Below are positions 16,917-26,374 of a stretch of DNA of 64,000 nucleotides, piece by piece (positions within the stretch are counted from its first letter, which is position 1; each line of letters starts with the position of its first letter). The DNA comes from an uncultured Clostridia bacterium (GTDB lineage Bacteria; Bacillota; Clostridia; Oscillospirales; Acutalibacteraceae): NCBI GenBank assembly GCA_947166625.1, contig CAMVEX010000011.1, forward strand, positions 18,611-82,610. Reading direction: 5' to 3'. The position numbers and the translations under genes are program-made. Under the pieces are notes generated by a model that searched no databases, was not told the origin of the DNA, and was given only the letters and a program-made list of their open reading frames with translations.

Positions 16917-17909
16917 TTATTCGGCTGAATTGTTTTTCAGCCATTCTACTGTGTCTCGCAGAGATTCCTCCGCGCTTCTCGGTTTGTAGCCGAGTTCATC
17001 CGCCGCCTTTTGATAAGAAAAATCGCAGTTTTCGCAAATTTTATTTATCGAAAACGGAGTGATTACCGGCGGCCAGTGCATAGCCTTGAAAAACAGAGAA
17101 ATTTCGGGGCAGAGATGCAAAAGTAAATTTTTGCTCATTTTCATCTTGGGAGGATTCTTGCCGTTGATCCCGGCGAGGATCGAAATGAATTCATCGACCG
17201 TCAGTTTTTCTCCGCTGAGGAAATAGGATTGGCCTCCCCTGCCCTTTTCGGCGGCGGCGATCATTCCGCTCGCCACATCGCGGACATCCACAAAATTATA
17301 AGCTCCGAAATCAAGGCTCACAACAAATATGCCCTTTTCGTAGAGATTTATCATCGTGCAGACGCTGTTGTTGTGATAGATATCATCGGGGCCGGTCACA
17401 CAGCTCGGCTGAACGACAACGGTCTTGAGCTCGGGGCAGTTTGAATCTAAAACAAACTGACTCGCAGCCGCCTTTGATTTGCCGTAGGCATCGGCCACCG
17501 AATCCGGATCGAACCGGTCGAATTCCCTTATGGGATGCATATCATCGGTGACTTTAATGCAATCGACGGATGATACAAACACAAGATTTTTAACGCCGCA
17601 CTTTTTACAGGCCTCTACAACATTGACCGTGCCTTCGTAGTTGACCTTCCATACAAGATCATCTTTGGTGCCGGTGATATCTATCATACCGGCAACATGA
17701 TAAACCGTATCCACCCCTTCAAAGGCTTTAAGAAGATACTCCTTATCTCCTATATCTCCTAGGCACTGCTCACACCCGAATTTATCCAGCTCGGGATGCG
17801 GCTTGCGCATGGAAAGCCTGACCTCCTCCCCTCTTTTTGTAAGCTCGCTGACCAGAGAATAACCGATATAACCGTTCGCTCCGGTCACAGCGGATAATGT
17901 CTTGCTCAT
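16917..17909 (-). CDS. NAD(P)-dependent epimerase/reductase, extended SDR
   Basis: 330 residues from ATG 17909 with GAGGT upstream; the in-frame GTG at 17921 is part of that site. Rossmann motif VTGANGYIGYSLV, downstream VYHVAGMIDI, FVSSVDCIKV and the active-site DAYGKSKAAASQ (Y..K). The pattern is that of dihydroflavonol-4-reductase/3-beta-HSD-like SDRs. The substrate may be a nucleotide sugar, sterol-like or small ketone; not determinable. It is followed 22 bases later by the secreted hydrolase. Confidence 0.85.
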   Translation of the reverse strand: MSKTLSAVTGANGYIGYSLVSELTKRGEEVRLSMRKPHPELDKFGCEQCLGDIGDKEYLLKAFEGVDTVYHVAGMIDITGTKDDLVWKVNYEGTVNVVEACKKCGVKNLVFVSSVDCIKVTDDMHPIREFDRFDPDSVADAYGKSKAAASQFVLDSNCPELKTVVVQPSCVTGPDDIYHNNSVCTMINLYEKGIFVVSLDFGAYNFVDVRDVASGMIAAAEKGRGGQSYFLSGEKLTVDEFISILAGINGKNPPKMKMSKNLLLHLCPEISLFFKAMHWPPVITPFSINKICENCDFSYQKAADELGYKPRSAEESLRDTVEWLKNNSAE

Positions 17910-17944
17910 AATATACCTCACAAACCGGGCTTCAGGGAAGCCTC

Positions 17945-18676
17945 TTACTTGAATATTTTTTTAAGCCATCTTACACATAAATCAAACCAGATATTGCAGT
18001 CTTTATTATATTCGACCTCTTCATCCTTTCCGTAAACCGTATCATCCGCTCTCGAAAATCCGTGCCAGCCCTGTGAAAAGATATGCATTTCAAACGGGAT
18101 CTTATACTTATCGAGAGCCTTTGCGTATTCGAGAGAATTGATTATCGGCACGCAGTCATCCTCGCTTGAGGCGAAAATAAAGGCGGGCGGAGTTTTTTCA
18201 TCCACTTCGGTGTCAACTCCGGGAATCGGCTCCGCGAGGATCTTGCCTATTTTTTCGAGAATACACGGATAGCCGAGTATCTGGGCATTGGGCCGCTCAT
18301 CGCTCATGGTCGAAAGAGCGGCGGTGAGATGCCCTCCCGCGGAGAAGCCTATTGCCGCTATCTTTTGCGGATCGATACGCCATTCCTCAGCGTGCTCGCG
18401 GATGATCTTCAGCGCTTCGCGGGCGTCATCAAGCGGCCTTGGAAATGCGCTGTTTTCTTTGAGCGAATATCTGAGTATGAACGCCGCAAATCCGCTTCCC
18501 AGAAAGCCGAACGCAACCGGCTCGGCCTCTCTGTCGGAACACATATAATATCCGCCTCCGGGGATTACAAGCACCGCGCTTCTCTTATCGAGATAGGGCA
18601 TTTCGGGCGAATAATCCGGTAAATACGCGGTAAGCGTGACATTTTCATTTGTCAGATTCAAAACAAAATTCTGCAT
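17945..18676 (-). CDS. Cytoplasmic acetyl-esterase-like alpha/beta hydrolase
   Basis: 243 residues, no signal peptide. HGGG-type oxyanion region (VIPGGGYYMCSDRE), nucleophile elbow IGFSAGGH, acid in SSEDDCVP and histidine in SQGWHGFS. This is the BD-FAE/Aes-like family that includes intracellular acetyl-xylan and other acyl esterases. Placement 8 bases after the GH38 mannosidase suggests it removes acyl groups from imported oligosaccharides (inference). Confidence 0.85.
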   Translation of the reverse strand: MQNFVLNLTNENVTLTAYLPDYSPEMPYLDKRSAVLVIPGGGYYMCSDREAEPVAFGFLGSGFAAFILRYSLKENSAFPRPLDDAREALKIIREHAEEWRIDPQKIAAIGFSAGGHLTAALSTMSDERPNAQILGYPCILEKIGKILAEPIPGVDTEVDEKTPPAFIFASSEDDCVPIINSLEYAKALDKYKIPFEMHIFSQGWHGFSRADDTVYGKDEEVEYNKDCNIWFDLCVRWLKKIFK

Positions 18677-18684
18677 TTTACACC

Positions 18685-21600
18685 TCAGTAAGAGATTTTA
18701 AGGGTCTTGATCTCAAACGGCTTGAATGTGAATACGGATGAATCCGCCTCGCACTTGACCTCTTCAAGCATATTTGTTATCTCGACCTTCTTTGCGCCGT
18801 CAAAAATGCTGACGGGGCATGAGGTGTAAGTACCCTCGGCTTCATAAAGCCTTGCAATAAATGCTTTTTCACTGTCCTCGCAGGGTTTTATCGACTCGAC
18901 TATGATATTGTCGCAGGCGGGTACGATGAGAGGAGTGAGTTTATAATCGGCAGAGCCCGTAACGCAGGGAACATTCAGCTCATAAGCGGGCTGAATGACG
19001 CTGCCGGCGCTGAAGCCGCCGCTGTGGGGCATAAAGGAATAAACCGTCTTATGAAGGCCGTGGTCGCCCGTAAAATCGGGTCTTGTGCCGCCCTTATGGA
19101 GCGACAGGCGGAGGTTTCCTCCCTCGGCGCTGATGGCATATTTGCCGTCATTCAGGATCGAAACGCCGAATCTCGTTTCGGAAAGGTCGGTGTATTTGTG
19201 GTTTACCACCTCAAACTTCGCCTTCTCGACGGAGTTGTTTCTCGTGGTGGGTCTGAGAACATTGCCGTATTGGATCTCAAAACGGGCAAAATCGCTCTGA
19301 ACGGTCGTGTCAAACGCCGTCTTGAGGAATCTGTGATCGTCATTCCAATTCATCAGGGTATCAAATCTGATCTCGGATCTGTCGGCAAAAATTATCATAT
19401 CCTGACGGATCGAGGATTTGGGAGAGATGCTGTATTCGCTTCTGATGATAACTGCCGCCTCGCCCTGAGAAATTATCTTTCTCTCGAGGAGCTTTGAGGT
19501 ATCTCTGAATTTCAGCTCAAGATCGGCGTCTATATCCCAGTTATCCCATGAATTGGGCAGATCCTCAGCCATGATGAAGGTGTTGAGCGCGTAGCCGTCC
19601 TTTGATCTGAGCTCCCTGCCCGTCGCCTTGTCGATATAGGAGGAGATATATCCTTTAGCGTCAAATACGATATCCGCGTAGGCGGTGGAAACGGAATTAT
19701 CGCTGACTTTTATCTCGCCGTCATCCGGGCATTCACCCTGAATGAGGTTGATGACTATGCTAGAGAATGCGGGCACAGTAATGCCTGAGAGAATGAGGAT
19801 ATCCCTGCCGTCAAGGTCGGTATATCTCTGCTGTTTGCAATCGCAATCCGCCTTGAGCCCTTTTTCGCACTCGATGAAAATAGGATCGTTTCTGTCGAAT
19901 GAAAGAGTATTGGTGACCGAAACGCTCTTTGTTCCCTTGCCGACCGCCTTACCGATAAGCTCTTTGGCGCAGGAAATGACCTTGCCCGTCTGTTCGAGAG
20001 AGAGACGGTGGGCGGAGGGGATGCAGGTGCCGGGAAGGAGATCGTGGAACTGATTGAGCAGCAGATCCTCCCAGAGAGGATGCGTCAGCTCATCGGATGC
20101 GGCAACGCCACCGACGACCGCTCCCGCCACGGTAAACAGCTCAAGATCGCGCAGGGCAAGCTCCGCTTTCCTGTTATTGCGCTTGATATTATGCTGATTG
20201 GTCAGGGTGCCTCTGTGAAGCTCAAGATAAAGCTCGCCCTTGTAGGTCGAGGGATTTTTGACATCTTTTTCGAGCTTCTTCATAAAATTGCCGACTCTCA
20301 TATGCTCCGATTTCGGGAGCCCGTTGAGGTCTTTGATCCTGCGTGACATTTCGACCATTTCAAACATCGGTCCGCCGCCGCCGTCGCCGTAGCCGTAGGC
20401 AATCAGGCGCTCTTTGGTAACGCTTCTTTCTTTGAGCGATTGACCGTGAGTATTGGGCCCGTCAACAACATGGTTTATATCCTCGGGGCAGGGCCACATA
20501 TGAGTTTTGTTAAAGTGGGTAAATACCTTGGTGCCGTCTATACCCTCCCACCAAAAGGTGTCATACGGGAAAATGTTGGTATCGTTCCAATCTATCTTTG
20601 TGGTGCAGAAATAATCGACGTCACAGCCCTTCATTATCTGAGGGATAGCCGCACTGTAGCCGAAGGTATCGGGCAGCCAGAAGGTGTTTGAAGTGAAATT
20701 GAAATGCTTTCTCGTAAATCTCTGACCCCAGAGGAACTGCCTTATCATGGATTCGCCCGAGGTGATGTTGCAGTCACACTCAACCCATACGCCGCCGTTG
20801 GGCTCATATCTGCCCTCGGCAACCTTTTCTTTGATACGGTTGAAAAGGGACGGATAATGCTTTAGAAGCATATTGCCGTGGCAGGCGGATGACTGGACAA
20901 ACATATATTCGGGATACTGCTCCATAAGCGAGAGCTGATTTGAATAAGTCCTCGCGCACTTTTTGATGGTTTCCGTCGATTTCCAGAGCCACGCGGTATC
21001 CATGTGGGAATGGCCGATCAATGCAGCAAACGGAGCTTCTGGGCCGTTTTTGACGGCGAGCACCTCTTTGAGGAAGGGATGAGCCTGCCTGAGAGCCTCT
21101 CTGAAGGTCTCATCATCCGTATCTTCGTATGAATAATAAACTCTCTTATGCACCTCAAGCAGAGCGTTGATGATGTCGCCCTTTCTGAAGGATTCTTTCG
21201 GCAGAGCCTCATAAAGCTCGTTTGCCGTCATAAGATCGAAGTAAAAATCATTTATGAGCTCGTCTTTTGTGCAGATATCAATTCCTTCGTAAGTATATCT
21301 GTAATCGAGGACGGGTCTGTTTTCAAGAGGAGCGCAGCCCTTATATGAATGACCCGAATAGACCTCAATGGCTATTGAAATTTTTTCGCCCGCTTTCGCA
21401 TTCTTTCTGAGCAGGTCGCAGTAATGATTGCCGTGACCCGTAAACACGATCTTGGTATTGAAAGTGCCGAAAGGCTCACCGTTTACCCAGAGCAGAGATT
21501 CATACCCCTTGGTATGAGGCATTATGAACAGATCTTTGCCGTCAAGCTCTGCGGGGACGGTATATTCCGCCTTAAACCAGCAAAATGTTTCCTCTCCTCC

Positions 21601-21786
21601 CCATTCGGAGCCGACGGGAGCGGGGATAAACAGCGAATCATCTGGAATTTCATAAAGCCGCTCGGCGGTTTCATATTTGATTATGTCGCCGATCTTATCC
21701 TCCCTGCGAAACAGAAGCGGATCAAGGAGCTTTTCAAAGCGGGTCAGTTTGCCGAACATTCTTTCAATTTGTTTTTCGGTGAGCAT
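18685..21786 (-). CDS. GH38 alpha-mannosidase
   Basis: 1033 residues, no signal peptide, so cytoplasmic. Zinc ligands H259/H261/D263 lie in IGHSHMDTAWLW, and the catalytic nucleophile D373 in WLPDTFGYS. A long beta-rich C-terminal half is usual for GH38. It trims alpha-mannosides, probably imported N-glycan or mannan fragments. The ATG directly abuts the stop of the QueG-like gene. An acetyl esterase and an epimerase follow in the same train. Confidence 0.94.
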   Translation of the reverse strand: MLTEKQIERMFGKLTRFEKLLDPLLFRREDKIGDIIKYETAERLYEIPDDSLFIPAPVGSEWGGEETFCWFKAEYTVPAELDGKDLFIMPHTKGYESLLWVNGEPFGTFNTKIVFTGHGNHYCDLLRKNAKAGEKISIAIEVYSGHSYKGCAPLENRPVLDYRYTYEGIDICTKDELINDFYFDLMTANELYEALPKESFRKGDIINALLEVHKRVYYSYEDTDDETFREALRQAHPFLKEVLAVKNGPEAPFAALIGHSHMDTAWLWKSTETIKKCARTYSNQLSLMEQYPEYMFVQSSACHGNMLLKHYPSLFNRIKEKVAEGRYEPNGGVWVECDCNITSGESMIRQFLWGQRFTRKHFNFTSNTFWLPDTFGYSAAIPQIMKGCDVDYFCTTKIDWNDTNIFPYDTFWWEGIDGTKVFTHFNKTHMWPCPEDINHVVDGPNTHGQSLKERSVTKERLIAYGYGDGGGGPMFEMVEMSRRIKDLNGLPKSEHMRVGNFMKKLEKDVKNPSTYKGELYLELHRGTLTNQHNIKRNNRKAELALRDLELFTVAGAVVGGVAASDELTHPLWEDLLLNQFHDLLPGTCIPSAHRLSLEQTGKVISCAKELIGKAVGKGTKSVSVTNTLSFDRNDPIFIECEKGLKADCDCKQQRYTDLDGRDILILSGITVPAFSSIVINLIQGECPDDGEIKVSDNSVSTAYADIVFDAKGYISSYIDKATGRELRSKDGYALNTFIMAEDLPNSWDNWDIDADLELKFRDTSKLLERKIISQGEAAVIIRSEYSISPKSSIRQDMIIFADRSEIRFDTLMNWNDDHRFLKTAFDTTVQSDFARFEIQYGNVLRPTTRNNSVEKAKFEVVNHKYTDLSETRFGVSILNDGKYAISAEGGNLRLSLHKGGTRPDFTGDHGLHKTVYSFMPHSGGFSAGSVIQPAYELNVPCVTGSADYKLTPLIVPACDNIIVESIKPCEDSEKAFIARLYEAEGTYTSCPVSIFDGAKKVEITNMLEEVKCEADSSVFTFKPFEIKTLKISY

Positions 21787-22461
21787 TCACATCTTCCTTT
21801 CCGGTAATTTATTCAAAGGGCATACGCGCATACAGATTCCGCAGACTGCGCCTCTGCCTATTTTTTGAAACGCGTGTTTCATATATTCGCTGCATTTTTC
21901 GGGGTCAAACATCTCTTTCCTGCCGACTCCCGGCAGATAAGGCTTGCCGGTGATCGCGCCTGCGGGGCAGGCCTTGACGCACTTATCGCATTCTCCGCAG
22001 AGATTATATTCAAGCTCGCTGCCGGTCTCGAGGGGGCAATCCGTAAATACGGTCCCGAGCCTTACGAGAGAGCCGAAATCTTTATGGATAAAAAGCGAAT
22101 TTTTGCCGACGGTACCGAGCCCTGCAAGGCAAGCTCCCTTTTTATGGGAGTATCTGCCCGAATAATTCCAGCCGTCTTTATTTATGCTCTGCGAAGCCGC
22201 GACCGTGATATATCCGTAGCCTCTGCTTTGCAAAAACAGCCCCGCCTGAAGCAAAAGGCGGTCGATAAAGGCGTTTACGGTCCTGTAATGATTGAAATAG
22301 GTGTGGGTCGGCGCCTCGTCTATCTCCGCGATTATTTCGGAAGAAAGTCTCACGGCTATACTGACGCCGTATTCCATTGCTCCGTCCGGGCAGGTAAAGA
22401 AGCCTACATCGCTCGCGCCGTTTTGAAGCAGATATTCTCTGAGTTCTTCGGATATACTCAT
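21787..22461 (-). CDS. QueG-like double-cluster ferredoxin protein
   Basis: 224 residues. The N-terminal two thirds resemble the catalytic region of epoxyqueuosine reductase (DGWNYSGRYSHKKGACLAGLG, KNSLFIHKDFGSLVRLGT). Two [4Fe-4S] clusters are marked by CGECDKCVKACPAG and CGICMRVCPL. The HEAT-repeat C-terminus of QueG is missing and the protein is about 150 residues shorter, so it may belong to the QueG-related reductases of unknown substrate rather than be QueG itself. It overlaps prmA by 4 bases. Confidence 0.8.
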   Translation of the reverse strand: MSISEELREYLLQNGASDVGFFTCPDGAMEYGVSIAVRLSSEIIAEIDEAPTHTYFNHYRTVNAFIDRLLLQAGLFLQSRGYGYITVAASQSINKDGWNYSGRYSHKKGACLAGLGTVGKNSLFIHKDFGSLVRLGTVFTDCPLETGSELEYNLCGECDKCVKACPAGAITGKPYLPGVGRKEMFDPEKCSEYMKHAFQKIGRGAVCGICMRVCPLNKLPERKM

Positions 22462-23384
22462 TTTAACTTCGCCTCAAAGCAGAGCCAGCCGCCGCTCTCG
22501 TGCCTTTCAATCACCTCAAGGCCGTTTGCCTCAAAGGCGTCGAGCACATCCTGCTCGCGCGGAATGATAATTCCGGATGTGATAAAAACGGCACCGTCAT
22601 TCATATATTTCCCGATATCCTTGCAGAGCATTATGACTATATCCGCAACGATATTTGCGGTGATGATATCGAATCTGCCGCTCACATTATCGGTCATCGA
22701 GCCCTGCATAACGGTATATTCCGGCTCGGTGAAGCCGTTCATCCTTCCGTTTTCCCTCGCGGTTTTTACCGCAAGAGCGTCGATATCCACCCCTACCGCT
22801 CTGTCTGCCCCGAGAAGAAGGGCGCTGACGGAGAGGATCCCGCTGCCGCAGCCTATATCGAGCACCGTTTTGCCGGGAAGCGCATATTTTTCAAGAGATT
22901 CAAGGCATTGACGGGTGGTGTCGTGGGTGCCGGAGCCGAAGGCAAGACCCGGCTCAAGATGAAGCACCGCTCTGCTCCCTGCGTCATATTCATCCTCCCA
23001 CACGGGGCGGATAAGCAGCCTTTCGCCCACCGGCATGGGCTTGAAATACTTTTTCCAGTTGTTTTCCCAATCTGCGTTTTTACAGATGGATTCGTCGATT
23101 TCATAATCTATACCGACATTTTCAAATCTCGCCTTGAGAAACGAAACGGCCTCCTGCGGATTTTCCTCCGGGGATATGTATATATGAACGATCCCCTTTG
23201 ATCTGTCTTTAGCGAGAAGATCCTCATCGATCAGATCTATATTTGCGATCTCTCTCGCTTCCTGCTCAAGATTCCTGTAATCCTCGATATAGATGCCGTA
23301 AGGCACGGTCATTGAAGCGATATCACCCGCCGTATCAATGAATTCGCCGGGTACGGTTATTTTTATTTCGGTCCAGTCAGCCAT
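22458..23384 (-). CDS. prmA: Ribosomal protein L11 methyltransferase
   Basis: 308 residues, normal for PrmA. An N-terminal substrate-recognition domain (ADWTEIKITVPGEF) is followed by the SAM-binding VLDIGCGSGILSVSALLLGA. FGSGTHDTTRQCLE and ITANIVADI (N-x-x NPPY-like position) match PrmA. It methylates lysines of L11. It lies between yhaM and the QueG-like gene, a common housekeeping context in Clostridia. Confidence 0.93.
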   Translation of the reverse strand: MADWTEIKITVPGEFIDTAGDIASMTVPYGIYIEDYRNLEQEAREIANIDLIDEDLLAKDRSKGIVHIYISPEENPQEAVSFLKARFENVGIDYEIDESICKNADWENNWKKYFKPMPVGERLLIRPVWEDEYDAGSRAVLHLEPGLAFGSGTHDTTRQCLESLEKYALPGKTVLDIGCGSGILSVSALLLGADRAVGVDIDALAVKTARENGRMNGFTEPEYTVMQGSMTDNVSGRFDIITANIVADIVIMLCKDIGKYMNDGAVFITSGIIIPREQDVLDAFEANGLEVIERHESGGWLCFEAKLK

Positions 23385-23396
23385 AATATACCTTCG

Positions 23397-24362
23397 TCAA
23401 ATCAGATTTACGTCGCCGTCATTTGAGCGGCCGTGGTTATAAAGCGGGCGGTTATCAAGCATTTTTATCTTTTCTGTGAATTCTCCGGGCTCGACCTTGA
23501 AGATCGCATTTGAAAATTCATACATTTTGGCGTCAAGATCATCTATCGCAGAGAGCGCCTGCGCCTCAATGGTCATCGGATATTTCGCCGCTCCATATTC
23601 AGGGATACCGTGATGAGATATGAGCATATGCTCAAGCAGCATTATCGTATCTTCGGATATACCGAGATTTTTGCCCTCCTCGGCGATCTCGATCGCGCCC
23701 ATCACAAGATGGCCTACAAGGTTGCCCCTGACGGTATAATCGCCGGGGACTCCCGTCGGGGCGGAATCTATCTCGCGGATCTTTGCGATATCGTGGAGTA
23801 TCACGCCTGCGCAGAGGATATCGTGATTGATATATGTATAAATCCCGCAGACCGCCTGCGCCATGCGCAGCATGGTGAGAGTATGCATAAGAAGCCCGCT
23901 TCTTATCGCGTGATGAAGCGCCTTGGCGGCGGGCCAGTAAATGAGCTTTTCACGGTATTTTTCGAGAATGACCATAACGAGCTTTTTGATCTCTTCATCT
24001 CTGAAATCTATCACGATCTTTTGGATCTCGTCATACATCATTTCGCCGGGGAGCACCGCCGACGGCACATAATCATCAATCACCACACCGTCTTCGCTCT
24101 TGACGTGGCGCATCATATCGATTCTGAACTGCCTGTCATTATTGAACGGGACATAATCGCCCCTGACCTTGACAAAATCAAAAACATTGAATACAACGCC
24201 CGGCTTCTCATGATAATCCCACCATTTGGCGTCTATATCTCCGCTGCTGTCGGAAAGCTGAAGCGAAAGGTAGGGCGAGCCCTTTGCCGTGATTTTTTTC
24301 TCGACGGATTTTATGATGCAAAAGCCGTCATATTTCCCCATTGAATTCTGAACGAAATTCAT
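23397..24362 (-). CDS. yhaM: YhaM-type 3'-5' exonuclease (OB fold plus HD domain)
   Basis: 321 residues from ATG 24362; AGAGGTGG precedes it and the in-frame GTG at 24371 is part of that site. An N-terminal OB-fold (CIIKSVEKKITAKGSPYLSLQLSD) and an HD domain: HHAIRSGLLMHTLTML, ILHDIAKIRE, HMLISHHG. This is the YhaM/CBF1 family of metal-dependent nucleases active in RNA and DNA turnover. Gaps of 12 bases on either side place it between the Na/Pi cotransporter and prmA in one transcript. Confidence 0.9.
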   Translation of the reverse strand: MNFVQNSMGKYDGFCIIKSVEKKITAKGSPYLSLQLSDSSGDIDAKWWDYHEKPGVVFNVFDFVKVRGDYVPFNNDRQFRIDMMRHVKSEDGVVIDDYVPSAVLPGEMMYDEIQKIVIDFRDEEIKKLVMVILEKYREKLIYWPAAKALHHAIRSGLLMHTLTMLRMAQAVCGIYTYINHDILCAGVILHDIAKIREIDSAPTGVPGDYTVRGNLVGHLVMGAIEIAEEGKNLGISEDTIMLLEHMLISHHGIPEYGAAKYPMTIEAQALSAIDDLDAKMYEFSNAIFKVEPGEFTEKIKMLDNRPLYNHGRSNDGDVNLI

Positions 24363-24374
24363 ATAAGCCACCTC

Positions 24375-26117
24375 TTAAACAGAATATTTTTCAAAGTATT
24401 CCGTGTATATCCGTTTGAATTCTTCGCTCTTGGTCTTGAATTCTCTGAGCGAGGAATGGATATTTATGTTGTAATCGGTCAGATCGATAACGGCACCCGC
24501 TATGTTGGAGCAGTGATCCGATGTCCTCACAAGATCCGTGAGAATATCCGCCCAGATATATCCGCTCTCTGCCTGGCATTCACCCGAACGGAGCCTGACT
24601 ATATGATTTGATCTGAGACGCTCTCCGATACCGTCTATGACCTGTTCGAGAGGCTCAACTCTCTTAGCGGTTTCGATATCGTCATTCACAAAGGCGATAT
24701 AGCTCAGAGAAAGGATCTCCGATACGGCGTTCGTAAGGATTTTAAGATCTTTTTGCGCCCCGGCGCTGAATGTGATCTTATTGTTTCTCGCCTCTTCGAT
24801 CAGGCGAAGGATATTTTTTGCATAGTCTGCGATCCTCTCATAATCACCGACAGCGCGCATAAGGCCGGTCACCGCGGCGCTGTCTTCATCGCTGATATGA
24901 TAAGCGCTGATTTTAATGAGATAAGTTCCTATGAGATCCTCGTATTTATCGGAGCGCTCCTCATCCTCAAGGATCCCTTTTGCCCTGCCGGAATCATAAT
25001 TCTCCGTCAGAGAAATTGCGTCATTCATAGCCTCAAGGGCAACGCTCGCCATATCAACGGTAAGCAGCCTGCTCTGCTCGATGGCAAGAGTGGGAGTCTG
25101 GAGGAAACGGTCATCCAGCATCCCGCTGAGCTCTTCACCGGTATTGCCCGGAATGATTTTGACAACCGCTTTTTCGAGGAATCCGCTCAGCGGCGCCATA
25201 ATGAACATTGTGATCACATTGAATACGGTATGGACGAGCGCTATGCCGTATAAAGTCCCCGGAGCATTGAATAAAGCGGGGGCAAAAATCAATTTGACAA
25301 TTTCAAACACTGTTATAAGCACGGCTGCACCCGAAACATTGAAGAGAAGGTGGGCGAGTGCCGCGCGTTTTGCGCTCTTTGAAGCATTGAGCGATGATAA
25401 AATCGCCGTGATACAGGTGCCTATATTCATACCCATGATTATCGGTATCGCCTTGCCGTAGGTCATACTGCCCGTCGCGGAGAGCACCTGCAAAACTCCT
25501 ATCGCCGCGTCACTCGATTGGATCACGGCGGTAAATACCGTGCCCGCAAGGAGCCCTACAAATGGGGAATCAAACGCGGTGAGCACGCTCTGAAACTTTG
25601 GCATTGCCGAAAGACCGGATACGGAGGATGACATGGTTTGCATTCCGGTCATAAGCACGGCGAAGCCGAGCAGGACGGTGCCCGTATCCTTCTTCTTTTG
25701 ATTTTTGCCGAACATATAGAGCGCGACGCCTATGAACGCGAGTACGGGAGAGAACGAGGTCGGCTTAAAGAGCTGAATTATCACATTTTCGCTGCTGATA
25801 CCGCTCAGAGAAAGCACCCACGAAGTCGCGGTGGTGCCCACATTGGCGCCGATTATAACATTGATCGCCTGAGAGAGCGTGAGAATTCCGCTGTTAACAA
25901 AGCCGACTATCATAACCGTAGTGGCAGACGAGCTTTGTATCAGCGCAGTGATGCCGATGCCGGCAATTATGCCGCCGGACTTGCTCCCGGTTATTCTGCC
26001 GAGCATACTTTTAAGATTTGGGCCGGCCCTGCGTTCGAGCGCTCTGCCCATAACGCTCATTCCGAAAAGGAACAGGCTCAGGCCTCCGATGAATGACAAA
26101 ACGTCAAATAAGGTCAT
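24375..26117 (-). CDS. Na+/phosphate cotransporter with PhoU-like tail
   Basis: 580 residues from ATG 26117 (GGAG 9 bases upstream; the upstream TTG reading at 26159 lacks support). Two inverted membrane repeats carry the family signatures GITALIQSSSATTVM and TAVIQSSDAAIGVL, and GANVGTTATSW. After residue 340 comes a soluble helical PhoU-like region (VDMASVALEAMNDAISL, LMRAVGDYERIADY). The family (YjbB/NptA) moves phosphate coupled to sodium, in some bacteria as an exporter. It is the first gene of the long leftward train. Confidence 0.93.
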   Translation of the reverse strand: MTLFDVLSFIGGLSLFLFGMSVMGRALERRAGPNLKSMLGRITGSKSGGIIAGIGITALIQSSSATTVMIVGFVNSGILTLSQAINVIIGANVGTTATSWVLSLSGISSENVIIQLFKPTSFSPVLAFIGVALYMFGKNQKKKDTGTVLLGFAVLMTGMQTMSSSVSGLSAMPKFQSVLTAFDSPFVGLLAGTVFTAVIQSSDAAIGVLQVLSATGSMTYGKAIPIIMGMNIGTCITAILSSLNASKSAKRAALAHLLFNVSGAAVLITVFEIVKLIFAPALFNAPGTLYGIALVHTVFNVITMFIMAPLSGFLEKAVVKIIPGNTGEELSGMLDDRFLQTPTLAIEQSRLLTVDMASVALEAMNDAISLTENYDSGRAKGILEDEERSDKYEDLIGTYLIKISAYHISDEDSAAVTGLMRAVGDYERIADYAKNILRLIEEARNNKITFSAGAQKDLKILTNAVSEILSLSYIAFVNDDIETAKRVEPLEQVIDGIGERLRSNHIVRLRSGECQAESGYIWADILTDLVRTSDHCSNIAGAVIDLTDYNINIHSSLREFKTKSEEFKRIYTEYFEKYSV

Positions 26118-26236
26118 ATATGCAAACTCCGAATCATCTGTGTTTGCTCCTAAAGGCAAAGAGGGAAAGAATCGCTTCGGCCTTCGGAGCCGTCATTTTT
26201 GTTTACCCTGCACATCGGGCACACAATATCAGTCTG

Positions 26237-26265
26237 ATTTTATCATATAATATTAAAAAAGTAAA
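26237..26265 (-). promoter_or_regulatory. Promoter of the long leftward gene train
   Basis: Leftward TTTACT (26260-26265), 17 bases, TAAAAT (26237-26242), giving a leader of about 110 bases before ATG 26117. I see no recognisable riboswitch in the leader. Confidence 0.55.
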
Positions 26266-26309
26266 TAATATTTATTTCGTCTGCGGCACTTCAAGCGGCA
26301 TATTTATCC

Positions 26310-26338
26310 TTGCGCCGATTCAAATACCGTGTTATAAT
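26310..26338 (+). promoter_or_regulatory. Promoter of the MATE transporter gene
   Basis: TTGCGC (26310-26315), 17 bases, perfect TATAAT (26333-26338), 36 bases before ATG 26375. Confidence 0.7.
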
Positions 26339-26374
26339 CGTGCAGTAATTCTTATGGACTGATACGGAGAAAAA